Assembly (NCBI GenBank): GCA_034112085.1
Contig: JAWUWD010000158.1
Span: 1-47,510, forward strand
From: JAWUWD01 sp034112085
GTDB taxonomy: Bacteria; Bacteroidota; Bacteroidia; Cytophagales; Cyclobacteriaceae
DNA length: 47,510 nucleotides
Reading direction: 5' to 3'
Position 1 is the stretch's first letter. The number at the start of each line of letters is the position of its first letter. Shown piece by piece: positions 39,939-47,510 of the stretch. Position numbers and translations under genes: made by a program. The notes beneath the pieces were generated by a model. The model worked only from the letters and a program-made list of their open reading frames with translations. It did no database searches and was not told where the DNA came from.

Positions 39939-40271
39939 ATGACTGATAAGAATTGGGCGCTTTTAGCACATTTGGGGACACTCCTGGGCTATGTGATAGG
40001 ATTTGGAAACTTCATTATTCCATTGATAATCTGGTTGACCAAGAGGGATGAAAGTGATTTAATCAGTCAACACGCTAAAGAATCCCTTAATTTTCAATTG
40101 TCTGTTTTTATATATGTAATAGTAGCCGCTTTACTAAGCATAGTTCTCATAGGAATACCAATTTTGTTTGGATTGATTATTACAGACATAGTATGTGTGA
40201 TTATTGCTTCTATGAAAGCAGATAGAGGAGAATTTTACAGATACCCGATGACAATAAGATTTGTGAAATAG
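39939..40271 (+). CDS. DUF4870 (Tic20-like) membrane protein
   Basis: The 110-residue product has about three membrane segments: LLAHLGTLLGYVIGF, FIIPLIIWLTKR and a long one in the second half (VFIYVIVAALLSIVLIGIPI). The motif SQHAKESLNFQLS between them is characteristic. Function unknown. It is 6 nt after rocD and shares its terminator. Confidence 0.88.
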   Translation: MTDKNWALLAHLGTLLGYVIGFGNFIIPLIIWLTKRDESDLISQHAKESLNFQLSVFIYVIVAALLSIVLIGIPILFGLIITDIVCVIIASMKADRGEFYRYPMTIRFVK

Positions 40272-40293
40272 AGATATTGAAACACAACACGTC

Positions 40294-40331
40294 AAAAAGC
40301 TGCACTTACCATAAGTGTAGCTTTTTTTTTT
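40294..40331 (+). terminator. Intrinsic terminator of rocD-DUF4870
   Basis: A stem of 15 pairs (AAAAAGCTGCACTTA at 40294-40308 with 40312-40326, one G-U) closes a 3-nt loop; the T-run continues to 40331. Confidence 0.93.
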
Positions 40332-40379
40332 GTTTAAAATCTCGTATCATTAAGTAGTTGTACCTCTGAGGGTTAACTT

Positions 40380-42377
40380 ATGAAAACAAGCATTATTTTA
40401 TTATCTCTATTATCAAGCTTCTCCATTAATATTTTGGCACAAGATAATGCCTTGAATGCCATTGATAGTATCAAGTCTTTGATGAAGACTCAAGTAAACC
40501 GTGATAAAGTCAGTTCTTTAAATGAATTAGCCTGGTATTATCGGAATTCAGATGTTGATAGTGCTCTATATTTTTCGAATCAAGCATTTTTTCATGCCAA
40601 AGAAGCGCAAGATGATAAGGCAATTGCCTCAGCTTACAATTCACTAGCCAGCACTCACGAAGCGTTAGGTAATCTAGATAGTGCGGAATTTTTCCATAAA
40701 AATGGAATACAAATCAAGATAGCATTAAAAGATAGCTTAGGATTGGCGAGCTCTTATAACAATCTAGGAATTGTGTATGATGAGATGGGAAAGTTTGACA
40801 ATTCATTGCAGCAATATTTTTTATCCCTTGAGTTATATGAACAACATTCAGAGCATGAATATGATATTGCAATGGTGTTGGGGAACATTGGTATAGTCTA
40901 TAAAAAGCAAAAGTCATATAAAAAGGTATTAGAATACTATGAAAAAGCTCTGAGTATTTATGAGGGAGTAGAAAGTAAATTTGGTGAAACAATCACGAAT
41001 GGTAATATTGGTTCACTTTTGATTAATATGAAACGATTCGAAGAATCTATAGTTTATTCAAAGAAAGCCCTTCAGGGATACCAAGAATTGAGTTATATAA
41101 GATATATACCTTATTCTCAACATAACATAGCAATAGCCAATGATAGTCTCATGAATTATTCTATTGCTGAAGATTATTACAAACTCGCAACCGTTGGTCA
41201 TTTAGAGCATCAAAATTTCTTCGAATTATCTAGCGCCTTAAATTCCTTCTCAAATAGCTATCTATTACAGAAGAAATATGAGCATGCACTGGCAGCAGCA
41301 AATAAAGCAAAGGCTTATGCTATCGATGTAAATGCCACGGATCTTGAGATAGATGCAGTCAAATTAGCAGCAATTGCATATAATGGCTTGAAAGATTATG
41401 AAAATGCCTTTACTAATCTCACTGAACATCATATTGGTAAGGACAGTCTATTCAGTCTCGAACGCACTAGAACTATCGAAGAACTTCAGACAAAATACGA
41501 GACAACAGAAAAGGAGAAACAATTAATAGTGCAAAACAGACAATTATCAGAGCAGGAATCTACTATTGTCATGAATCAGGTAATTATGATTTGTTTGATA
41601 CTTGTCTTGATCTCAATTGTCGTTATTACCTTACTTACAAGAAGTCGATTACGTAAGAAACAAGAATTGCTATTACAACAAAAAGAACTTGATTATAGAG
41701 CGTTACAGCTCAATGCGGTCATAGACTCTCAAGAGAAGGAACGGAAGCGCTTTGCCACAGATCTTCATGATGGGTTTGGGCAGCTGATCTCTGTCTTGAA
41801 GATGAATGTCTCAGCTATTAAGCAAGACAATGCTTCATTGGAAAAAAAGAATGAGCTGTTTGAGAAATCTACAGAAATACTGAACGGGATGTATGATGAG
41901 CTTAGAGGAATTTGCTTCAACCTGATGCCTCATACATTGGTACAAGAAGGATTAGTAGCAGCGCTACGTGAGTTTAGCGGTCGAATCAACTTATCTGGGA
42001 AGGTTACAGTAGAAGTCATGGTTTTTGATTTTGAAGATCGGCTAGACGACTTGAAAGAAATCTCTCTTTATCGTATAGTACAAGAGTGGGTTAATAATAT
42101 CTTGAAATATGGTAATGCGAATAGTATAACTATCCAGCTCACTAGAGATGAGGAAGAACTTACTTTGACTGTCGAAGATAATGGTCGAGGCTTTGATAAA
42201 GAATTGCTAACGGAGGGTAAGGGTAACGGATGGAAAAACATGAACTCTAGGGCTAACTTAATTAAAGGTGATTTGGAAATAGATACTTCCCCTGGCCTAA
42301 AAGGATCAACGCTGATTATAAATATACCTTATCAAACTGTTGAAAAATCAAAGGAGTCATATGCCACAGCTACGTGA
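40380..42377 (+). CDS. TPR-containing sensor histidine kinase (HisKA_3 type)
   Basis: The 665-residue product has a signal peptide (ending near INILAQ), about six to seven TPR repeats in the periplasm (about 40-380, e.g. ASSYNNLGIVYDEMGKFDNSLQQY), one membrane helix (about 400-417), a coiled coil, the H-box RKRFATDLHDGFGQL with His463, and a HATPase domain with EWVNNILKYGNA, VEDNGRGFD and GNGWKNM. It phosphorylates a NarL-type partner, almost certainly the gene 115 nt downstream. A weak promoter match (TACCTCTG) lies at 40361. Confidence 0.93.
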   Translation: MKTSIILLSLLSSFSINILAQDNALNAIDSIKSLMKTQVNRDKVSSLNELAWYYRNSDVDSALYFSNQAFFHAKEAQDDKAIASAYNSLASTHEALGNLDSAEFFHKNGIQIKIALKDSLGLASSYNNLGIVYDEMGKFDNSLQQYFLSLELYEQHSEHEYDIAMVLGNIGIVYKKQKSYKKVLEYYEKALSIYEGVESKFGETITNGNIGSLLINMKRFEESIVYSKKALQGYQELSYIRYIPYSQHNIAIANDSLMNYSIAEDYYKLATVGHLEHQNFFELSSALNSFSNSYLLQKKYEHALAAANKAKAYAIDVNATDLEIDAVKLAAIAYNGLKDYENAFTNLTEHHIGKDSLFSLERTRTIEELQTKYETTEKEKQLIVQNRQLSEQESTIVMNQVIMICLILVLISIVVITLLTRSRLRKKQELLLQQKELDYRALQLNAVIDSQEKERKRFATDLHDGFGQLISVLKMNVSAIKQDNASLEKKNELFEKSTEILNGMYDELRGICFNLMPHTLVQEGLVAALREFSGRINLSGKVTVEVMVFDFEDRLDDLKEISLYRIVQEWVNNILKYGNANSITIQLTRDEEELTLTVEDNGRGFDKELLTEGKGNGWKNMNSRANLIKGDLEIDTSPGLKGSTLIINIPYQTVEKSKESYATAT

Positions 42378-42492
42378 TAGCACGGACACCAATCTCCTTG
42401 TAACTTAGGATGTTTTCCAATTTGAATGTCCATTAATTTCGGGCATGAATATTTTATCCTATCTTAAGAGAGCCAAACCAAGCATAAATTTA

Positions 42493-43110
42493 ATGAAGAC
42501 ATTACTCGTAGACGATCACGCTATTTTACTCGATGGCTTGGAGAATATATTAAAATCTACAGAGGCCTTTGAAGTCGTTGGAAAGAGGGGGACAGTATCT
42601 GGTGCTCTTGATTTTCTAAAGAAAGAGGAGGTAGATATATTGATTACAGATTACAACCTGCCTGATGGGGATGGTCTCGAATTGATCCGTGCGGTGAGAA
42701 GGATGCTTCCAGAAGTGAAGATTCTAATGTTGAGCATGCATGATGAAACACATTTGGTCAAGGAAATCTTAAAGGAGGGAGTCAATGGTTACCTGCTTAA
42801 GAAGGATTCGCAGGATGAATTGCTTAACGCACTAGATGCTATTAAGGATGGTAAAATATACCTAAGCAATGACATCAATAATATGCTCATTCAAGGGCTT
42901 AATCAGCCAGACGAGCAACGCTTGTTGACAGAGCGTGAGCGTGAGATTCTCAAACTTATATCCAAAGAATACACAAACAAACTTATAGCCGAAGAACTGT
43001 TTATTAGTGAGCGTACGGTAGAGACACATCGTAAGAATATTTTCAGAAAAACGAAAACGTCATCATTAGTAGGCCTTATTAAGTTCGCTTACGCGAACAA
43101 CCTGATATAG
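42493..43110 (+). CDS. NarL/FixJ-family response regulator
   Basis: The 205-residue product has a receiver domain (1-120; acid pocket DD at 7-8, phosphoacceptor Asp53, Lys in YLLKKDS) and a LuxR-type DNA-binding domain (about 140-205: LTEREREILKLISKEYTNKLIAEEL, split by ISERTVETHRKNIF). I prefer the ATG at 42493, where the receiver starts; an in-frame ATG at 42445 would add 16 residues. Partner of the TPR kinase upstream. Targets are not evident from sequence. Confidence 0.93.
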   Translation: MKTLLVDDHAILLDGLENILKSTEAFEVVGKRGTVSGALDFLKKEEVDILITDYNLPDGDGLELIRAVRRMLPEVKILMLSMHDETHLVKEILKEGVNGYLLKKDSQDELLNALDAIKDGKIYLSNDINNMLIQGLNQPDEQRLLTEREREILKLISKEYTNKLIAEELFISERTVETHRKNIFRKTKTSSLVGLIKFAYANNLI

Positions 43111-43119
43111 ACATCCTAT

Positions 43120-43881
43120 TTACCCACGGACAAATACCCAGTTGGTCTCATCTGACTGTGAAACATCATAGACATATCCATTTTCATTAAATGATTTCAT
43201 CAATTCAGGGTCGTTGATTCTGTTTTTTATTATATAGTTGGCCATTACCCCACGTGCATTTTTGGCATAAGTCATGAGTATCTTATAGGTCCCATTGCTG
43301 AAATCTTTGAATATAGGAGTAATCACATTTGCCTTAAGCTTTTGCTGATTTACGGATTTGTAATATTCTGCGGAAGCCAAGTTGACAATGCATTGAGAGT
43401 CGTCAAGATCTGCATTGATTCTCTTTGTGATCTTATCCCCCCAAAATTGATAAAGATTATTGTAGCTGTAATACTTTAACTTTGTTCCCATCTCAAGTCG
43501 GTAGGGTTGGATTAAGTCTAATGGACGTAATACTCCATAAAGCCCCGACAATAGGCGTAAGTGCTGCTGTGCATACTGAAGATCATCTTCGCTCATCCCT
43601 TTGGCGTTCAGCCCACGAAATACTTCACCATTGAATGCTAGTAAGGCTTGCTTTGTCGCTTCTTTCTTGGGTTCTGGTGTCCATTTCTTGTATCGATCAA
43701 CATTGAGATCCGCCAGATCTGGACTGATACTCATCAATTCACCCAACTGCTTTTTAGAAAAGGTTCTAGCTTTTTTTATAAGTCTGGTTGACTCAGCTAC
43801 AAAATCTGGCTCAGATGAACTTTGTGTGTGAGCAGGAGATTCAAAATCGAAAGATTTAGCAGGCGAAATAAGAATGAGCAT
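43120..43881 (-). CDS. yaaA: Peroxide stress protein YaaA (DUF328)
   Basis: In E. coli YaaA limits free iron and protects DNA and proteins during peroxide stress. The 253-residue product has the family motifs MLILISPAKSFDFESP, LLAFNGEVFRGL, YAQQHLRLLSGLYGVLRPLD and IVNLASAEYYKSV, and ends near SDETNWVFVRG. It converges with the regulator gene (9 nt apart). An exact 12-bp inverted repeat lies 70 nt upstream of its start. Confidence 0.95.
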   Translation of the reverse strand: MLILISPAKSFDFESPAHTQSSSEPDFVAESTRLIKKARTFSKKQLGELMSISPDLADLNVDRYKKWTPEPKKEATKQALLAFNGEVFRGLNAKGMSEDDLQYAQQHLRLLSGLYGVLRPLDLIQPYRLEMGTKLKYYSYNNLYQFWGDKITKRINADLDDSQCIVNLASAEYYKSVNQQKLKANVITPIFKDFSNGTYKILMTYAKNARGVMANYIIKNRINDPELMKSFNENGYVYDVSQSDETNWVFVRG

Positions 43882-43903
43882 ATATCTAAAATTAAATAGA
43901 GCG

Positions 43904-43911
43904 CAAAAGTA
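43904..43911 (-). promoter_or_regulatory. Probable promoter of yaaA
   Basis: Minus-strand TACTTTTG matches TAnnTTTG, 22 nt before the start at 43881. No clear -33 TTG. Confidence 0.5.
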
Positions 43912-43950
43912 ATAAAATTGATAGTAGAGTGAGAATTTTTTCTTTAGGTG

Positions 43951-43984
43951 ATAGTAAATAATTCAATCTTTGATTATTTACTAT
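43951..43984. repeat. AT-rich inverted repeat upstream of yaaA
   Basis: ATAGTAAATAAT (43951-43962) and ATTATTTACTAT (43973-43984) are perfect reverse complements; CAA/TTG add three more pairs after a one-base bulge. No T-run follows on either strand. Confidence 0.75.
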
Positions 43985-44119
43985 TTGGTTTTATATCCAT
44001 GCCAAACATCTTAATGTGTAAAATAGATTTCTACTTGTATGTTCTGTTAAATGTATGTGTATTCATCAGCTGGGGCAAGCCGCTACAATTTGATCTTTCA
44101 GCACTTACAAAAACATCTT

Positions 44120-44581
44120 TTAAGCTGGGTTAACCAATAATTTTTCAAAACACAAACTATCTACTAAGCCTTTATACTGTCCATAATTAGTGATTTGTTG
44201 GAAACCACACTTCTTGTACAATCCTATAGCCTCGGGCTGTCTTACACCAGTTTCCAATATCAACTTTGTATAGCCGAGTTCAATGGCCCAAGATTCGAGT
44301 TCGTGTAATATTGAGGAGGCCATCCCTTGCCCACGACACTGTTTCGAAGTGTACATGCGTTTGAGTTCCATCGTTTGATGATCGTAAGATTTTAGAGCTC
44401 CACAACAGATTGCCTCTCCATCTTGATAAAGAACAATGACGTGCTTTATCATGTCAAGTCTGTTGAACTGGTTATAAAATGCATGGTCATCTCCATCGCG
44501 TATAGCTAAGTCAGCATCGAGTAGCTTCACAAGAGTAATGAAATCTTGATTTGTTGCATCGGTTTTTAAAACCTTAATCAT
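44120..44581 (-). CDS. GNAT-family N-acetyltransferase
   Basis: The 153-residue product has the GNAT core: ELKRMYTSKQCRGQGMASSILHEL split around the acetyl-CoA loop RGQGMA (about residues 85-90), then LILETGVRQPEAIGLYKKCGF. The substrate is unknown. It lies 47 nt behind the NtrY-like kinase gene on the same strand and may be cotranscribed by read-through. Confidence 0.9.
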   Translation of the reverse strand: MIKVLKTDATNQDFITLVKLLDADLAIRDGDDHAFYNQFNRLDMIKHVIVLYQDGEAICCGALKSYDHQTMELKRMYTSKQCRGQGMASSILHELESWAIELGYTKLILETGVRQPEAIGLYKKCGFQQITNYGQYKGLVDSLCFEKLLVNPA

Positions 44582-44628
44582 TTTATTTATTCTAAGTTTG
44601 AGTAGAGTAATGTGATTCTTGGCTCTAA

Positions 44629-45978
44629 TTAGAACCTCAATATAAACTCCGTCCCTTCATCTATTTTTGATTTTACAACCATCGTTCCTTGATGCTGGCG
44701 CATGATCTGTTTGGAGAGGCTGAGTCCAATTCCCGAACCTGTTTGTTTGGTAGTAAAGAACGGGATGAATATCTTTTCAAGCGCATCTTCATCGATGCCA
44801 TTACCATTATCCTTGACGGATATAGTCGGCCGATTCTTATCATTGAAAGACGCACTGATCTCAATAAGCCTATTCGTCTGTTCATCGAATGCCTGAATGG
44901 CATTTTTCATCAGATTGATGAGTACCTGCTCGATGAGCATTCTGTCTGCATTCAGTATTAACCGTTCAGGGTCGGATTTGATAGAGAACTTAATATTACT
45001 TTCTTGGAGTTCTTTAGTCAGTAATATTTCAATTTCCTCAAGCATCTCTCTGACATCAATCTTTGAAAGTTTTGGAATAGGGATTTGCGTGAGATTCCTA
45101 AAGTCAGAGACAAATCTAATGAGCCCTTCACTGCGCTTTTGAATTGTATTGATGGCAAGGTGTAGCTCTTCAACTTCTTCTTTAGTGATTTCGTTGATGT
45201 CCTGTCCACTGACGAGTTGTTCCTTTAACCCAGAATTAACTGTGGCTGCAAGGGATGAGATTGGCGTCACCGAGTTCATTATTTCATGTGTCAAAACCCT
45301 TACAAGATTCTGCCAAGCTTCCATTTCTTTCTCTTCTAGCTCATTTTGAATATTCTGAATGGAGATCAACTTGTACTGTTCGTTGCGCAAGGTCAGCTCG
45401 ATAGCATATACTGCCAGCTGCACAATTTCACCGCCAATTTCAATTTTCACTAAATCTCGCCCACCAGTAGTAAGCCTGGAAAAGGTGTTGACTAGTGGGA
45501 TGCTCACAGCTTCTAACGCTTTGATATTGCTAATATTACCAACCTTGAGGAGCTTCTTAGCAGCCGTATTGATGATCTGAACATTGCCCGCTTCGTTGAA
45601 AGTAATTAATCCAATACCAATATGACGCACAATATTCTTGATGTATTGATAATCGGCTTCTTGTTCTTTTCTTTTTGATTTTAGATTACCTAATACATTT
45701 GAGAAGGCATTGTTCAACTGATCAATAAACTCATTGGATTCGCCTTTGTAAGTATTGCTTAAGTCATCGAATTTGATAGAGTTTAAATAGTCAAGGATAG
45801 AGCGTTGAGTTTTTGCAACCCATTTTATCAACATATATCCTTGCCATCCCAACACCCCAGCAGTCAGTGGAATGAATACAACCTGATCATTGTATACGAA
45901 TGCCATCAAGACTAATGAAGTAGCGCAAATTAGCACCACCTTAATAATTAGCTGAGAATTGAAACTCTTAAAGTCCAT
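44629..45978 (-). CDS. NtrY-like sensor histidine kinase
   Basis: The start is the ATG at 45978 (MDFKSFNSQL), overlapping the end of the regulator gene by 11 nt; the ATG 30 nt upstream would lengthen the overlap. The 449-residue product has two N-terminal membrane helices (about 10-55), a linker, a PAS-like domain (about 115-215), the H-box RVLTHEIMNSVTP with His231, and a HATPase domain with NLMKNAIQAF, DNGNGID and FTTKQTGSGIGLSLSKQ. No large periplasmic sensor domain. Partner of the sigma-54 activator upstream. Confidence 0.93.
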   Translation of the reverse strand: MDFKSFNSQLIIKVVLICATSLVLMAFVYNDQVVFIPLTAGVLGWQGYMLIKWVAKTQRSILDYLNSIKFDDLSNTYKGESNEFIDQLNNAFSNVLGNLKSKRKEQEADYQYIKNIVRHIGIGLITFNEAGNVQIINTAAKKLLKVGNISNIKALEAVSIPLVNTFSRLTTGGRDLVKIEIGGEIVQLAVYAIELTLRNEQYKLISIQNIQNELEEKEMEAWQNLVRVLTHEIMNSVTPISSLAATVNSGLKEQLVSGQDINEITKEEVEELHLAINTIQKRSEGLIRFVSDFRNLTQIPIPKLSKIDVREMLEEIEILLTKELQESNIKFSIKSDPERLILNADRMLIEQVLINLMKNAIQAFDEQTNRLIEISASFNDKNRPTISVKDNGNGIDEDALEKIFIPFFTTKQTGSGIGLSLSKQIMRQHQGTMVVKSKIDEGTEFILRF

Positions 45979-47347
45979 GTTTCTCCAATCTGCGATAAAG
46001 TGAGGCACGAGTTAGTCCCAACTCTTCAGCGGCTTTAGAGATGTTACCCGCGTGCAGGTTGACTGCTTTCTGGATAATTGACTTCTCTACTTCGTCAAGA
46101 TTAAAACTGCTAGTGATTAAGTCTTCACTGCCTACTTGCTGGAATAAGAATTGAAAATCTTTGTCTTCTAATGTCGAGTTATCAGACATGATGATAGCAC
46201 GCTCAAGTGCATGCTGTAATTCTCTAATATTCCCGGGCCAGTGATATTTCTGCAGCTTGCCCATGGTTTCAGAGTCTATTTTACTAGTGTTTTTCCTGTA
46301 TTTCTTAGCATAGTGATCTAAGAAATGATTAGCGAGTAAAGGAATGTCCTCCATTCGCTCACGTAGCGCAGGTAATCTTATTTCTACTGTGTTGACTCTG
46401 TAGAGTAAATCTTGTCTAAACCCACTATCCTTGATCATGTCATACAATGGCATATTAGTCGCGCAAACAAGGCGAATATCTACTGAAAGACTTTTGTTGG
46501 CACCTATTCTAGTGACTTCTCTATTTTGTAATACAGTCAGTAATTTGGACTGAAGTGGCATACTAAGATTGCCAATTTCATCAAGGAATAAAGTTCCTTT
46601 GTCAGCAACTTCAAATCGTCCTGCTCGATCCTCTTTCGCATCTGTGAAAGCACCTTTCTTATGACCAAAGAGCTCACTTTCAAACAAGGTCTCAGTAATA
46701 GCTCCCATGTCCACGCCTACAAAGACATTTTCTTTTCTTAAAGATCGTTGATGTATCGCACGCGCGATAAGCTCTTTTCCGGTTCCGTTTTCTCCAAGTA
46801 TCAAAACATTGGCATCAGTCTTAGCTACTTTCTCTATGAGAGAAAATACCTCTTTGATTTGAGAACTTTTGCCTATGATATCCTTGAATGGTTGGTTGAT
46901 GTCCTCTTCAAGTTGTTTTTTTGCATTTTTGAGTTGATCAACTTCTACGTAAGATTTTTTGAGTTTGATCGCAGTGGAGATGGTCGCTAGAAGTTTCTCA
47001 TTTTGCCAAGGCTTCAATACGAAGTCAGTTGCGCCATCCTTGAGTGCGCGTACTGCCATCTCGACATCTCCATAGGCCGTAATTAGTATCACTACCGCTC
47101 GAGGATCCTTTTCCATGATCTGATTGAGCCAATAGAATCCCTCTTTACCACTAGTGATATCCTTACTAAAGTTCATGTCTAGCAGAATCACATCGTACGT
47201 GTCATTGTTGAGAAGGAAAGGAATTTTCTTTGGATTCTTCTCAATAATCACTTGATGAGCGTGTTTTTTCAATAGCAGCTTGGCAGCTAATAATACATCC
47301 TCATCATCATCGATGATTAATATTTTGCCAATGGTCTTATCAGTCAT
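45968..47347 (-). CDS. NtrC-family sigma-54-dependent response regulator
   Basis: The 459-residue product has a receiver domain (1-125, phosphoacceptor Asp57), an AAA+ domain (about 155-385) with Walker A GENGTGKE (185-192), Walker B GTLFLDEIGNL, and a C-terminal Fis-type helix-turn-helix (about 420-459: HAGNISKAAEELGLTRASLY). The sigma-54-contacting loop reads GAFTDA (232-237) instead of GAFTGA, as often in Bacteroidota. First gene of an operon with the NtrY-like kinase; its own promoter looks sigma-54 dependent, suggesting autoregulation. Confidence 0.95.
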   Translation of the reverse strand: MTDKTIGKILIIDDDEDVLLAAKLLLKKHAHQVIIEKNPKKIPFLLNNDTYDVILLDMNFSKDITSGKEGFYWLNQIMEKDPRAVVILITAYGDVEMAVRALKDGATDFVLKPWQNEKLLATISTAIKLKKSYVEVDQLKNAKKQLEEDINQPFKDIIGKSSQIKEVFSLIEKVAKTDANVLILGENGTGKELIARAIHQRSLRKENVFVGVDMGAITETLFESELFGHKKGAFTDAKEDRAGRFEVADKGTLFLDEIGNLSMPLQSKLLTVLQNREVTRIGANKSLSVDIRLVCATNMPLYDMIKDSGFRQDLLYRVNTVEIRLPALRERMEDIPLLANHFLDHYAKKYRKNTSKIDSETMGKLQKYHWPGNIRELQHALERAIIMSDNSTLEDKDFQFLFQQVGSEDLITSSFNLDEVEKSIIQKAVNLHAGNISKAAEELGLTRASLYRRLEKHGL

Positions 47348-47376
47348 AGGTTTTAGGTTAGCGTGATCAGACGGTT

Positions 47377-47392
47377 GGCGATAACCGTGCCA
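47377..47392 (-). promoter_or_regulatory. Sigma-54 promoter of the NtrC-like gene
   Basis: Minus strand reads TGGCACGGTTATCGCC; the consensus is TGGCACG-N4-TTGCW. All seven -24 bases match and the -12 element differs only in TC for TT and the last base. GG-to-GC spacing is correct. The predicted start near 47366 leaves a leader of about 19 nt before the ATG at 47347. Confidence 0.8.
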
Positions 47393-47440
47393 AGTGTCCG
47401 TATATGTACATATCTATCTTTTCTGGATAGCAAGTGTTCG
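47391..47440. repeat. Direct repeats upstream of the sigma-54 promoter
   Basis: CAAGTGTCCG (47391-47400) and CAAGTGTTCG (47431-47440) differ by one base and lie 40 bp apart; similarity continues into a following ATAT. A perfect 12-bp palindrome ATATGTACATAT (47402-47413) sits between them. Possible binding sites for the activator. Confidence 0.6.
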
Positions 47441-47510
47441 AATATAGTAAGTCATGTTCATAATCGGACAATTTTACACCAATTACTATTCATGAAATTA
47501 AGTACATGTG

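Noticed and set aside
43948..44133. A 61-codon plus-strand ORF (GTG start) in the yaaA-GNAT gap
   Set aside because: It starts inside the inverted repeat, overlaps the GNAT 3' end, has no promoter and its hydrophobic product resembles nothing known.
44621..44636. Near-palindrome around TCTAATTAGA at the end of the NtrY-like gene
   Set aside because: It overlaps the stop codon, has no T-run, and short AT-rich palindromes of this kind are expected by chance.
1..47510. Mobile elements, CRISPR arrays and phage genes
   Set aside because: No transposase, integrase or recombinase motifs, no regularly spaced repeats, and no shift in codon use that would mark an island.

Overview
The window comes from a Bacteroidota chromosome, most likely the class Cytophagia (a marine Cytophagales relative); the genus is my inference. 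The signs are: Bacteroidota-type promoters (TTTG, about 19-20 nt, TAnnTTTG) before many genes; AAAATG-like starts with almost no Shine-Dalgarno sequences; the rpmB-rpmG-DUF4295-ftsY cluster; the rplQ-carA-eno order; a rocD-type ornithine aminotransferase with a Cys-rich loop; zinc-free ribosomal protein variants; and families such as DUF4295 and DUF7935-like proteins. I see no transposase, integrase, phage gene, tRNA or CRISPR array.

Layout. 1-175: the 3' end of an rRNA operon (5S rRNA and terminator). 285-14736: one long co-directional run of ribosomal protein genes (S10, spc and alpha clusters merged), from rplC to rplQ, including secY, map, infA and rpoA. It begins directly behind the 5S gene; rpsJ and fusA, which normally precede rplC, are not in the window. 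14761-17274: carA and eno, bounded by strong terminators. 17316-26635: a FtsB/DivIC-like protein, an outer-membrane barrel protein, a type-2 malate/lactate dehydrogenase, a DUF4139 protein, a propionyl-CoA-carboxylase-type carboxyltransferase, an M42 peptidase, a tandem pair of YfiR-like secreted proteins, a small lipoprotein and an unknown CxxC protein. 26776-36603: clpB, a RidA-family protein, a DivIVA-domain protein coupled to folB, an IscA-like protein without its C-terminal cysteines, small membrane proteins, a degenerate thioredoxin, DUF423 and yggS, a GH3-family enzyme and a LysE-type exporter. 36627-38407 (minus): ftsY, DUF4295, rpmG, rpmB. 38649-40271: rocD and a DUF4870 membrane protein. 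40380-43110: a TPR histidine kinase with a NarL-type regulator. 43120-47347 (minus): yaaA, a GNAT, and an NtrY/NtrC-like pair whose regulator gene has a near-consensus sigma-54 promoter.

How it fits together: the first third makes ribosomes, the translocon and RNA polymerase alpha, with carbamoyl phosphate synthesis and glycolysis behind it. The rest is mixed housekeeping (protein disaggregation, folate, Fe-S, PLP homeostasis, membrane targeting) and two signalling systems. The most notable signals are regulatory: an inverted repeat inside the ribosomal promoter, a sigma-54 promoter with repeated upstream motifs, a shared palindromic divergent promoter, a 28-bp perfect inverted repeat, direct repeats in the rocD leader, and a densely structured gap at 33164-33322. 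I found no clear-cut new multi-gene system; the YfiR pair and the unknown CxxC protein are the least explained genes.
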